A stretch of DNA of 64,000 bases. Origin: Pseudanabaena sp. PCC 6802. GTDB taxonomy: Bacteria > Cyanobacteriota > Cyanobacteriia > Pseudanabaenales > Pseudanabaenaceae. The position numbers and the translations under genes were made by a program. Below, one piece after another: positions 8,357 through 16,273 of this stretch; the first letter of the stretch is position 1; each line of letters opens with the position of its first letter. The stretch is from positions 1,861,368-1,925,367 of the forward strand of contig NZ_KB235914.1 of NCBI RefSeq assembly GCF_000332175.1. Reading direction: 5' to 3'. A model generated the notes under the pieces. It was not told the origin of the DNA. It did no database searches and saw only the letters and a program-made list of their open reading frames with translations.

Positions 8357-9829
8357 TTAACTCAATTCAAACACATGGTAGCCCCATGCTGGTAGATCTA
8401 GATAGAGTCCGGTTGAAAGTAGATCCGTCCCTCCGCGATCGTAAATTGCAGATCCCATTAAATCCTTAAGTTGATAGACGCGATCGCTAAGGTTAGACCA
8501 GGGCAGCTTAACGTAACACTGGCTCTGGTTCGGTGCATAGTTGACTGTAACGATCGCCCGTTTCCCATCCTGTCCTTGCCAAGCAAGAGCAATAAAGCAA
8601 TCCCACGTCCAATTGCCAGCCCAAGCAGGTTTGCATTCCAGTAGTTGCCAATCTGCATCGCGAAATACGCTCAGACGCAGAACCTCAAGCAGCTTACCGT
8701 AAAACTCCTGTAAGCCTGCATTGGTTGGTTGTTCGGGGCTGCGACAGAGGTGAACGGAGATTTTCTTTGGCCAGCCTTGTAATTGTCCCTGATGGAAGAA
8801 GCGCAAGCCAGGACAGAAGTACGTTAATATCGCAGCCGCTTGATGGATCCCTGGCGGGAAAGTCGCAGCGGCACGTGGTTCATCGTGATTCTCTAAAAAG
8901 CGAGCAGATTTTTTCTGATAATCCAGGTCAGCCCAGAAATGCTCGCGTACAGGATGGGAGTGATGTTCTCGCAGGCGATCGTACAATCGCTTGTCGTAGG
9001 TATAGTCAAATCCATGCTGTTGCAGCGTCCATTCCAAATCCCAGTAGACCTCTGCCATGAATATAAAATCTGGATGCTGTTCCCGCACCTTTTGCGTTGC
9101 TTTCTCCCAAAACGGTTCAATCGCAATTCCCCACGTGCGTTGAAAGATTTCTGGTAATACGAGCATCGCCATGTCGCAACGCAGACCATCGCACCACTGA
9201 GAGATGTTTGATAACTCATCGATTAGCGCTGTCTGTAAAGCGGGATTGCCGTAATTGAGTTGCAGGGTATCGGGCCAGCCGTCAAAATAGGGATCGCGAC
9301 CGTAAGCCAGAATTGTCGAACCTTGAGGTAAATCTACTTTGATGTAGTTTTGCGGCTGTTGGCTCAGTTGTTCTTCGGTGCCAGAGACGTAATATTCCGG
9401 GTGTTCCCAAACCCACGGGTGGTCTGGTGCTGTATGATTGGGAACGAAGTCCAACATCAATTTCAATCCTCGTCGATGCAGGCGATCGCGCAGTCGAGCT
9501 AATGCCTCTGGTTTTCCCAAACTACGATTGAGGGTGTAACTGGTAATGGCAAATCCCGACCCGCAGATATCCTCCTCTTGTAAATCTGGCAGGAGGTCCC
9601 GATATTCAGCTAGCCATTGGGGATTAGAACGCGAGACTTTACGCCCTGCTTCTCCAATCTGCCAGACGCTGAGAAAATAAACCCAGTCAAATCCCAGGTT
9701 TGCTATTTCGTCTAATTCCGTGTCGGTAATATCATCGAGCGTTGCTGGGCGATCGATGTGGCGAGACAGGCGATTGAGCCAAACACGAGTGTTGATTTGA
9801 TAAAGAGAAGGATAAAGACATCTATTCAT
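8357..9829 (-). CDS. alpha-amylase family (GH13) glycoside hydrolase
   Basis: A 490-residue (beta/alpha)8-barrel protein with all GH13 signature regions: DFVPNH (127-132), GLRCDMA with nucleophile Asp219, FMAEVYW with acid/base Glu260, and ENHDEPR with transition-state Asp316. There is no signal peptide, so it should act on cytoplasmic glucans or related alpha-glucosides. The substrate (amylase, glucosyltransferase or other) cannot be told from these motifs. An IS5-type remnant begins about 8 bp upstream of the start codon, so the native promoter has probably been displaced and present expression may depend on IS sequence. Confidence 0.85.
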   Translation of the reverse strand: MNRCLYPSLYQINTRVWLNRLSRHIDRPATLDDITDTELDEIANLGFDWVYFLSVWQIGEAGRKVSRSNPQWLAEYRDLLPDLQEEDICGSGFAITSYTLNRSLGKPEALARLRDRLHRRGLKLMLDFVPNHTAPDHPWVWEHPEYYVSGTEEQLSQQPQNYIKVDLPQGSTILAYGRDPYFDGWPDTLQLNYGNPALQTALIDELSNISQWCDGLRCDMAMLVLPEIFQRTWGIAIEPFWEKATQKVREQHPDFIFMAEVYWDLEWTLQQHGFDYTYDKRLYDRLREHHSHPVREHFWADLDYQKKSARFLENHDEPRAAATFPPGIHQAAAILTYFCPGLRFFHQGQLQGWPKKISVHLCRSPEQPTNAGLQEFYGKLLEVLRLSVFRDADWQLLECKPAWAGNWTWDCFIALAWQGQDGKRAIVTVNYAPNQSQCYVKLPWSNLSDRVYQLKDLMGSAIYDRGGTDLLSTGLYLDLPAWGYHVFELS

Positions 9830-9854
9830 AATACTATAAAGCCTATTTGAGATT

Positions 9855-10235
9855 TTAGGAAGCAGCAGCGAGATACTTCAACATAAGCCTGATAAAGCAA
9901 AGCTTAATCCTAGATTCAGCATGAGCCAGAGTTCTGTCAAAGTTCTTGACCGGACTTTTACATCACTCCATCTAAGCATTGGATCTTTCCACAATCAAGC
10001 GTTGGGCAATATATAGCCATAGACAGATCTGTTAGGACAGGGGGTGTGGGGGCTGCGCCCCCACGCAGGGGTGGAACCCCTGCACCCCATCCTAAGCCTG
10101 TTGGCTATAGCTATAGAATATGCCGTCAAGTATTTGGTGCTTTGTCCGTTTCGGCGGTCTGGTCTTTTTCTTTTGCGGGAACAGAGGTTCTACGATCGCC
10201 CACTCTCGATCGGTTAAACTACTTGCACGTGCCAT
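9855..10235 (-). pseudogene. IS5-family transposase, internally deleted
   Basis: From 10235 leftward the frame reads MARASSLTDREWAIVEPLFP and continues to KHQILDGIF, the N-terminus of IS5-type (DUF4096) transposases. It stops at the repeat boundary at 10115. Left of the repeat, the C-terminus resumes as IVERSNA, then VKNFDRTLAHAESRIKLCF and a final LMLKYLAAAS with its stop at 9855-9857. Two in-frame stops lie in the C-terminal piece, where ERSNAWMERCK is expected. Roughly two thirds of the gene is gone. Confidence 0.8.
10012..10115. repeat. palindromic interspersed repeat, family B copy 1
   Basis: 104 bp bounded by TATAGC and GCTATA, with about 27-bp imperfect terminal inverted repeats (TATAGCCATAGACAGATCTG versus TATAGCTATAGCCAACAGGC). 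The core has GGGGGC-tgc-GCCCCC and AGGGG-tgga-ACCCCT hairpins. It interrupts the IS5 transposase after ...GGCATATTC, next to a TA dinucleotide. Other copies are at 32065-32165 and 47534-47680. Confidence 0.8.
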
Positions 10236-10280
10236 CTTTATGTACCTTTTATTCCTTACCTTAAAATACCAAATAGGCTC

Positions 10281-10784
10281 TACATGGTTCCCAATAGTAA
10301 TGTTGAAACCCGTAGAAGCTAATACTTAAGGGTTATTTGAAGATAAAAAGCTCTTAATGCGGAACCTGGGACTTGAACCCGGAAGTCTGTCAACACATGA
10401 ACCTGAATCAGCTTTATCTCTTTATATTAGACTTTATCGGCAATAAGTAAGACAGAAGCTGATACGATTGCTTTATGTCTAGAGAGGTAATGCGCTGAAT
10501 CTGTGGTTACTGTTTCTTTGCAAGCTCTGCCCTCATTAATTTCATAATGTCAGTTCACAGATCTGGGACATTACCTATTCTGTTCAATTAGCATGGGTCG
10601 ATCGCTGGAAAATCTTCTGTTATCTATTGTGTCAGAAGTAAAAGGGAATGGTAGCACCGTTTGCAGTGTAGGCGTTGGGTTCACCGATCGGGCGGCGGAA
10701 CGCATTCGGCACGAAATCGCACTTATCTAGCTCAGCAATATGTTAACCTAGGCTTGGATATCACATGTCTTGGAGTGCCGCATC
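10281..10784. other. intergenic region with no intact gene
   Basis: About 500 bp between the IS5 remnant and the broken Uma2 gene. It contains the tRNA-like 3' fragment listed separately and otherwise no frame that I recognise. It looks like decayed sequence. Confidence 0.5.
10358..10384 (-). tRNA. tRNA 3'-end fragment (T-arm and acceptor only), possibly Leu-like
   Basis: The minus strand reads CCGGGTTCAAGTCCC followed by AGGTTCCGCA, that is a T-arm loop TTCAAGT and a 3' acceptor strand ending GTTCCGCA. The anticodon arm, D-arm and 5' acceptor strand expected upstream are absent. The GCGGAAC acceptor it would pair with is typical of tRNA-Leu. This is a fragment, not a functional tRNA; such pieces are often left by integrated elements. 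Confidence 0.35.
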
Positions 10785-11429
10785 ATGACTGTTTCTGGCG
10801 AACTCAAGCTAACCCCCACAATTGAATATTTGGAAGAGGACTTTGAGCCGATGGCTGAAGGCGATAAACAGAGGCGTAATCTCAGCTATACGACAGAGGC
10901 TCTCAGGCTTTGGTTCGAGCCACGGCAGGATGTCTATGTGTCTGGGAATCTATTCATTTTCTACGAAGAGAATAATCCCGATAAGAAGATCGCATCAGAC
11001 ACGTTTGTCGTGTTTGGTATGAGTAGTGGAGATCGCCTCAGCTATAAGATCTGGGAAGAAGGCGGTAAAGTTCCCGACTTTGTCTTAGAGATTACCTCTA
11101 AGGGTACGGTACGCAAAGATCGCGATGAGAATCCGTTAATTTATCGCACTCTGGGAGTGAAGGAATATTTTCAGTTCGATCCATCTGGGGACTATTTAAA
11201 ACCGCTGCCTTTACAGGGGTTGCGTCTGGAGAAAGGGAAATATGAGGCGATCGCTCCGTCTATTTTACCCGATGGAGTGTTGTCATTGCATAGTGAGGTA
11301 CTGGGTTTAGACCTGCGCTTGTATCCAGATCGACGGTTTCGCTTCTTTGACTCCAAATCAAATCAGGTCTTGCGTTCTTATGCAGAGGCTGAACAGGAGC
11401 GATCGCTGGAAAAACAAGCGAGATTAGAA

Positions 11430-12913
11430 CTGGAGTTTAGACTAAAAGGCAACAAGAAGCATCTCGCTAGATAGAAACTAGCGAGAGAGAGGATAAAAGG
11501 GAAGAAGTTGAGCTAAGCAGTTGCAGCGGAAGCTTTTTTGAGGGGCTTGGCATAGCGTTTTTTGACAGTAGGATAACGAATCCGTTGGGTTCGTTTTTTC
11601 CCAAGAGGCCAACCTGGAGACTTACCGCGAGGTTTAGGGTCAGGGGAAGGAGAGCCAATCCTGACCAAAACTAAAGCAAAAGCATTTGCAACTCGACCAG
11701 GAGACAATTTAGTCATCGGTTTCTGCCAAGGCAGAGGAGAGTCTTGGACAAGTTCACGAGCGAGCCACAATTGCCAAGTAAGTAAAGGCATCAAGTCCGA
11801 CCAAGTCTCCATCTGAGCAGGGGTAGAAAGCTGAGGGATTGTCCAATGGAGACGTTGACGCACCAAGCGATACCAATGCTCAATGGCAAATCTGCGCAGA
11901 TATTTTTGCCATACCTCACTCAAGATTGGCTCGTCTTTAGCGACCCAAATCAACCACAGGGGTTTCGATTCAGGCATATCAAGACGTTCGACCAGAATGA
12001 GTGTAAAGGGATGGTCTGCGGCTTGCTTTAAGTGCAGGTTTGGCCATCGACGAATTTGCAATCGTCCCAGTTTAGGCTCTGCAATTGTGATGTCTGCTTG
12101 GGGAATAGACCAAGTGTCAGAGTCTTTGAGGCTAAATTTCTCTCCATGCTTATGGGGTCGCCCATGCCCCTCGTAATCCTTTGGGGCATGATACAGAACC
12201 CGGTTGGGGCGTAGCCTGAGCAGCTTGATACACGGGATGTCTGCTGTTTGCTGCAAAAATGGTGCGCACCCATACTCGCCATCCCCCAGGAAAAGCACAG
12301 TCCCAGGAATTTCCGCACAAACCAAGCGTAACTGACTAGCGGCTTTCTGAATCGGGTTCTCGAAACTGGTGATCCGCTCATGCCGCAACGGTAAGGCAAA
12401 ACTCCCTTCTGACTCTGGAATCCAGGCAATTGTGCTGTATCCTTGCCCCACCGTAACAGGTTTGCTTCCTACTCCCGGTTGAGGTTGATGTTCGTAGGTG
12501 CGTTCTTGTAATGTCACCGCATAGGGACGCGACCAGGCTGTATGGTCGCCCGCCAATATCGTCACCTCTGCTGCCGGCATTTGCTGTATGTATTGCTTCA
12601 TCAAGTCTTCACGTGGAGGATGACTATCTTGCAGTGCTTCATAGATACTCGACCACTCCCTCCGAAATAATGGGCTTAACGAAAGTTCCACAAACGATGA
12701 AACACTCCGACTCGTCAGTACCGCATCCATCAAGTCGAACAGCGCATCTCTCCCGTTCCCTATAATTTCGTACGTGTACTTGCGAAATTGCTCAAGTTTA
12801 TCCAAACTAATCATGATGAAGCTGTTGATTTTATAGTCTTTTCAGCTTCCATCATCAAGCGGTCAGTCTGCAATGGCTGGCTGCTTTTTACCACTTTTTA
12901 GTCTAAACTCCAG
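11430..12913 (-). mobile_element. complete insertion sequence, 1,484 bp, copy 1 (IS701/IS4-like DDE)
   Basis: The ends are 18-bp terminal inverted repeats CTGGAGTTTAGACTAAAA. TTAGAA is repeated on both sides (11424-11429 and 12914-12919). If the terminal A belongs to the element, the duplication is the 4-bp TAGA. It contains one transposase gene. An identical element in the opposite orientation is at 49900-51383. Confidence 0.9.
11513..12814 (-). CDS. DDE transposase of the 1,484-bp IS, copy 1
   Basis: A 433-residue transposase. Likely catalytic positions are Asp in LAGDHTAWSRP, Asp in FLGDGEYG and Glu in RFAIEHWYRLVRQRLHW. The last resembles the Y-R-K/E signature of IS4-superfamily (IS701-like) enzymes. 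The basic C-terminus (KPLKKASAATA) is typical. The sequence is identical to the copy at 49999-51300, so transposition was recent. Exact family assignment is from motif memory only. Confidence 0.85.
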   Translation of the reverse strand: MISLDKLEQFRKYTYEIIGNGRDALFDLMDAVLTSRSVSSFVELSLSPLFRREWSSIYEALQDSHPPREDLMKQYIQQMPAAEVTILAGDHTAWSRPYAVTLQERTYEHQPQPGVGSKPVTVGQGYSTIAWIPESEGSFALPLRHERITSFENPIQKAASQLRLVCAEIPGTVLFLGDGEYGCAPFLQQTADIPCIKLLRLRPNRVLYHAPKDYEGHGRPHKHGEKFSLKDSDTWSIPQADITIAEPKLGRLQIRRWPNLHLKQAADHPFTLILVERLDMPESKPLWLIWVAKDEPILSEVWQKYLRRFAIEHWYRLVRQRLHWTIPQLSTPAQMETWSDLMPLLTWQLWLARELVQDSPLPWQKPMTKLSPGRVANAFALVLVRIGSPSPDPKPRGKSPGWPLGKKRTQRIRYPTVKKRYAKPLKKASAATA

Positions 12914-13042
12914 TTAGAAGCTGAGGCGATCGCCGATCGTGAACGTCAAGAAAAATTACTGGAGCGTCAGGAAAAGGAAAGGCTGGCAGCATACCTTAGA
13001 TCGCTGGGCATTAATCCTGATGAAATTCCATAAGCGATCGCC

Positions 13043-13171
13043 ATGCAAGAAAAATTAGCCAAAGAACAAGCTGAAGCGATCGCTGCTCAGGAAAAATTTA
13101 CCAAGGAACGGTCTGAACGAGCTAAGCAAAAGGCTGAAGCGATCGCCGAACAAGAACGGAAAGAAAAATAA
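13043..13171 (+). CDS. short charged coiled-coil frame, possibly a detached Uma2 tail
   Basis: Forty-two codons reading MQEKLAKEQAEAIAAQEKF with repeated AEAIA units, each encoded by a HIP1 site (GCTGAAGCGATCGC). The composition matches the coiled tails of Uma2 proteins, and it starts 9 bp after the stop of the broken Uma2 gene. It may be a gene-tail remnant rather than a real gene. Confidence 0.3.
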   Translation: MQEKLAKEQAEAIAAQEKFTKERSERAKQKAEAIAEQERKEK

Positions 13172-13261
13172 CCTGTCACGAGTACCTGGGATGGCAAAGT
13201 TGGTTGGGGCAATCGCAGCGACATTGCCTACACTTTCCCAACAGCAATTTTCCAGATGAAG

Positions 13262-13374
13262 TATAGCGGTTTTCATCTGAAAACGAGAAGGGGGCTTGGG
13301 GGCGTTGCCCCCGAGAAGGGATGGAACCCCTTCACCCCAAAAATAAAACCCGTTCTCAAGTGAAACCCGCTATA
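13262..13374. repeat. palindromic interspersed repeat, family A copy 1
   Basis: 113 bp with ends TATAGCGGTTTTCATCTGAA and the complement of TTCTCAAGTGAAACCCGCTATA's region, giving roughly 25-bp imperfect inverted repeats. The core has GGGGGC-gtt-GCCCCC and AAGGG-atgga-ACCCCTT. It lies between degraded Uma2 sequence and tRNA-Gly. Seven family A copies occur in the window. Confidence 0.85.
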
Positions 13375-13385
13375 GCATTGCCTCA

Positions 13386-13456
13386 AGCGGATGGCGGGAA
13401 TCGAACCCGCAACTAAAGCTTGGGAAGCTTTCGTTTTACCACTAAACTACACCCGC
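13386..13456 (-). tRNA. tRNA-Gly (CCC anticodon)
   Basis: The minus strand folds as a complete cloverleaf: acceptor GCGGGTG/CATCCGC, T-arm GCGGG-TTCGATT-CCCGC, and anticodon arm AAAGC-TTCCCAA-GCTTT with anticodon CCC, followed by U73. CCA is not encoded. It is in single copy here, between repeat A and a small gene. Confidence 0.93.
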
Positions 13457-13510
13457 ATTGTATTTCGTTTACTCTAGCATAGCAGCCGATATTTAGTAGA
13501 TGGCAAAAAA

Positions 13511-13879
13511 CTAGGCTATTAATTTATATGCACCATCAACTTTACCAACTGGGGCCGATGCACTAAATTTCTCGCCTTTACCTTCGTACTTTAGGTATGC
13601 TACGCACTCAACCTCGATACCATCCTGCTCCTTTTTGAAAGCAAACTTTGCCCGATCTACTTCAGATAAAGTATCAACTTGACGAGCTGACACCACGAAA
13701 TCTTTTTCATAAAAGACCTCAAATGGCATTAATAGCATTTGCTGATAGTCGTCTCCCAGCCCCATGCGCTGGCACTCGGCCACAATACGTTCCGGGACGA
13801 AAATTAGCTTGAGCAATTCTGCCGAACTACCATGTTTAATTGCTGTAGTTAAATTTTGCAGAAAAGTGTCAAGATCCAT
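13511..13879 (-). CDS. conserved hypothetical protein
   Basis: A 122-residue soluble protein starting MDLDTFLQNLTTAIKHGSS, with a helical N-terminal half and a beta-rich C-terminal half (ECVAYLKYEGKGEKFS). I do not recognise a domain. It is divergent from xseA, with only 38 bp between the two start codons, so the promoters must overlap. No signal peptide or membrane helix is seen. Confidence 0.6.
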   Translation of the reverse strand: MDLDTFLQNLTTAIKHGSSAELLKLIFVPERIVAECQRMGLGDDYQQMLLMPFEVFYEKDFVVSARQVDTLSEVDRAKFAFKKEQDGIEVECVAYLKYEGKGEKFSASAPVGKVDGAYKLIA

Positions 13880-13917
13880 ATTACTTGCATTTCTCTAAAC
13901 AAATACCCCAGCATAGC

Positions 13918-15183
13918 ATGACCGATCGCCAGGATAGTTTAACCCTCAGCGTTTCCGACTTAACTCACAAAATTACGCAGTTACTTAAAACCGAGATCGG
14001 TTACGTGCGCGTGTCGGGGGAAATTTCTGGGTTTAAGGTTGCCTATTCGGGGCATCGCTACTTCACGCTTAAAGATGAATCGGCCCAAATTGATTGCGTC
14101 CTCTGGCATAGCCGCCTCGTAGATTTTGTGATCGCTGACGGCATGATGGCGATCGTTACCGGGCAGATCGCTGTCTACGCTACCAGAGGGAAGTATCAAA
14201 TTGACTGCCACGCGATCGCTCCGATGGGACAGGGCGATCTTTACCTTGCTTTTGAAGCGCTAAAACGAGATCTGGCAGAGAAGGGATTTTTCGATCCCGA
14301 TCGCAAACGTCCTTTGCCCGTTCTGCCCTTACGCATTGGAGTTGTCACTTCCGCTACTGGTGCAGCCGTGCAGGACATTCTCAGTACATTAGCGCGGCGA
14401 TCGCCCCATTGCCGCGTCTATCTCTGTCCGGCTGCTGTCCAGGGCGAAGCGGCTCCCTATGAAATTGCTAATGCGATCGCTGCGCTCGATCGGGTGAATG
14501 TGGATGTGGCGATCGTGGGGCGTGGAGGAGGCTCTCTCGAAGATCTGTGGGCATTTAATACCGCAACCGTCGCCCAGGCAATTTATGACTCGGTCGTTCC
14601 CATTGTTGCGGCGGTGGGACATGAAACTGACTTTACGATCGCCGATTTCGTGGCGGATGTTAGGGCTGCCACCCCTACAGCAGCGGCTGAGCTAGTTACC
14701 CAATTTCATCAGCTAGCGTTAATGCAGCTACTCCATCAAAACGCCGAGCGTCTTTACGCTGGGATACAAAATGCAATCGTGCAACGCCATCAGCAGATTG
14801 ACTCTTTATCTCGCAGTTATGCCTTTCAACGGTTTAAAGATCGCCTGCAAAACTACGCGCAACAGGTGGATGATGCTGAAACCAGTTTAAGATCGGATAT
14901 TCGACGATGCATCGATCGCTCGAACTCCAAACTAGAGGCGATCGCCTCCCATGCCAAGTCTCTACATCCCCTCGCACCCCTAAAGCGGGGGTTTGCCTTA
15001 CTAGAAGCCGATGGGCGCGCGGTTAAAGTCGATGAGTCATTGGAAAATTGCGATCGCATTGCGATTATCCGCCAACACGAAGTGGCATATGTCAAAATTG
15101 AGCAGGTTCAACCTGGACAAGGGTTAAACCCATTAGCTGAGGATTGGGATATCAATACCAACGTGGAAGATAGTGGAATATAG
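13918..15183 (+). CDS. xseA: exodeoxyribonuclease VII large subunit
   Basis: A 421-residue protein from ATG 13918 (MTDRQDSLTLSVSDL). An N-terminal OB-fold (GEISGFKVAYSGHRYFTLKD) is followed by the Exo VII catalytic region: RIGVVTSATGAAVQDI, GRGGGSLEDLWAFN and VGHETDFTIADFVAD are family hallmarks. A coiled-coil then leads to the C-terminal beta segment (LKRGFALL). With XseB it degrades single-stranded DNA to short oligonucleotides. A longer upstream TTG-started reading exists but adds non-conserved residues. xseB starts 10 bp downstream. Confidence 0.93.
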   Translation: MTDRQDSLTLSVSDLTHKITQLLKTEIGYVRVSGEISGFKVAYSGHRYFTLKDESAQIDCVLWHSRLVDFVIADGMMAIVTGQIAVYATRGKYQIDCHAIAPMGQGDLYLAFEALKRDLAEKGFFDPDRKRPLPVLPLRIGVVTSATGAAVQDILSTLARRSPHCRVYLCPAAVQGEAAPYEIANAIAALDRVNVDVAIVGRGGGSLEDLWAFNTATVAQAIYDSVVPIVAAVGHETDFTIADFVADVRAATPTAAAELVTQFHQLALMQLLHQNAERLYAGIQNAIVQRHQQIDSLSRSYAFQRFKDRLQNYAQQVDDAETSLRSDIRRCIDRSNSKLEAIASHAKSLHPLAPLKRGFALLEADGRAVKVDESLENCDRIAIIRQHEVAYVKIEQVQPGQGLNPLAEDWDINTNVEDSGI

Positions 15184-15193
15184 TTAAGATTCT

Positions 15194-15442
15194 ATGCCTA
15201 GAGCAAAATCAACATCAACGCCATCATTTGAACAGCAACTCGAACGCCTGGAGCAAATTGTTGAAGTTTTAGATCGGGGTGATGCGCCCTTAGATGAATT
15301 ATTGAAGCTGTATGAAGAGGGGATGGCACTTACCCAAACCTGTCGCCTTTATCTGGAAACAGCACAACAAAAGATCGTAATAATTGACGGTCAGACTTCT
15401 GCATCCACTGCCAACCGGATCGATTCAGAGGATGAATTTTAA
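15194..15442 (+). CDS. xseB: exodeoxyribonuclease VII small subunit
   Basis: An 82-residue helical protein with the XseB core FEQQLERLEQIVEVLDRGD, then PLDELLKLYEEGMAL. It binds the XseA coiled coil to form the active nuclease. It lies 10 bp after xseA, in one transcription unit, and ends 15 bp from the convergent infA gene. Confidence 0.92.
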   Translation: MPRAKSTSTPSFEQQLERLEQIVEVLDRGDAPLDELLKLYEEGMALTQTCRLYLETAQQKIVIIDGQTSASTANRIDSEDEF

Positions 15443-15457
15443 GCGATCGAACCCAAT

Positions 15458-15694
15458 CTATTTTTTGCCACCCTGAGTACGCAGGCGGTAAGTGATGCGT
15501 CCTTTAGTCAGATCGTACGGGGTTAGCTCCACCTTGACGCGATCGCCTGGCAAAATCTTGATATAGTTGCGACGAATCTTACCGGAAATATGAGCCAAAA
15601 CATTGAAGCCATTATCCAGATCGACTCGAAACATAGCATTAGGCAGCGAGTCAGTCACCGTACCTTCCATCTCGATCACATCTTGTTTAGACAA
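15458..15694 (-). CDS. infA: translation initiation factor IF-1
   Basis: A 78-residue S1/OB-fold protein: [27 protein letters not shown]-type [20 protein letters not shown], then GRITYRLR. It occupies the ribosomal A site during initiation. Here it is the last gene of the long ribosomal operon. In many cyanobacteria rpmJ, rpsM, rpsK and rpoA follow infA, but here the opposite-strand xseB lies only 15 bp beyond the stop. Confidence 0.95.
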   Translation of the reverse strand: MSKQDVIEMEGTVTDSLPNAMFRVDLDNGFNVLAHISGKIRRNYIKILPGDRVKVELTPYDLTKGRITYRLRTQGGKK

Positions 15695-15709
15695 GCAATT
15701 TCTCCAGTT

Positions 15710-16273
15710 TTAATGTTGGGACAGTTTCGTTTTGATGGCCTGGCTTACCTCAGCCATTGATGGCGTACCATCAATTGGGGTAACGTCCTTTCCATAGAAT
15801 TCTAGCAAAGGTCTTGTTTTTTCGTAGTATTCCTTTAGGCGGTTCTCGATTACAGCTTCATTATCGTCTGACCGCCCCTGCTCGCCAGAGCGCAGAGCGA
15901 GCCGTTCGATTAAGGTGCGATCGGGCACGTCGAGATTTAACACAAAATCGTATTTTTGGTCGATCTCTGCCAGCAGATCGTTCAAAGCCCGTGCTTGCTT
16001 GGTAGTGCGAGGAAAGCCGTCTAAGATCCAGCCAACATTGGTATCGCCTTTAGAAAACCGACTGCGCATTACCTCAATAACTACCTCATCTGGAACTAAA
16101 GCCCCAGAATCATTATAAGCCTGCACTTGTTTGCCCAATTCCGTACCCTGCTTAATCTCCGCTCTAAAAATATCACCAGGGGAAATGCGCGGTATGCCTA
16201 AATCCTGAGCTAAAATCTCTCCCTGCGTTCCTTTGCCAGATCCTGGCGGCCCCATCAGAATAATTCTAGGCAT
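15710..16273 (-). CDS. adk: adenylate kinase
   Basis: A 187-residue protein with the P-loop GPPGSGKGTQ at residues 7-16, the NMP-binding region, DGFPRT, and a short lid. It has the compact cyanobacterial length and lacks a zinc lid. It interconverts ATP + AMP and 2 ADP. Its ATG shares one base with the secY stop (TAATG), so translation is probably coupled. infA follows 15 bp later. Confidence 0.95.
   Translation of the reverse strand: MPRIILMGPPGSGKGTQGEILAQDLGIPRISPGDIFRAEIKQGTELGKQVQAYNDSGALVPDEVVIEVMRSRFSKGDTNVGWILDGFPRTTKQARALNDLLAEIDQKYDFVLNLDVPDRTLIERLALRSGEQGRSDDNEAVIENRLKEYYEKTRPLLEFYGKDVTPIDGTPSMAEVSQAIKTKLSQH

Larger units (their letters stand above)
9838..10280 (-). mobile_element. 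IS5-type insertion sequence remnant with repeat B inside
   Basis: Imperfect terminal inverted repeats are visible at both ends: AAGCCTATTTGAGATTTTAGG on the left, and the complement of the CCTTAAAATACCAAATAGGC region on the right. Between them lie the N- and C-terminal ends of one transposase on the minus strand, with most of the middle missing. A family B palindromic repeat (10012-10115) sits exactly at the join. The element cannot encode a working transposase. Confidence 0.75.
10785..13033 (+). pseudogene. Uma2-family (DUF820) protein split by an IS
   Basis: The 5' part (10785-11429) encodes a Uma2/DUF820 restriction-endonuclease-like domain: KVPDFVLEITSKGTVRKDR carries the D-(x)n-ExxS-type core, and GVKEYFQFDP follows. 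An IS lies at 11430-12913. The 3' part (12914-13033) continues in frame as EAEAIADRERQEKLLERQEK and ends LGINPDEIP, the coiled tail usual for the family. Removing the IS and one copy of the duplicated TTAGAA restores one continuous frame. The interruption therefore looks recent. The first in-frame ATG is at 10785. Confidence 0.85.

Noticed and set aside
10046-10329. plus-strand frames over the IS5 remnant
   Set aside because: They are antisense to the transposase N-terminus and to repeat B.
13172-13261. Frame reading TSTWDGKVGWGNRSDIAYTF between the Uma2 tail and repeat A
   Set aside because: Only about 30 codons, no start, and no family recognised; left as unexplained spacer.
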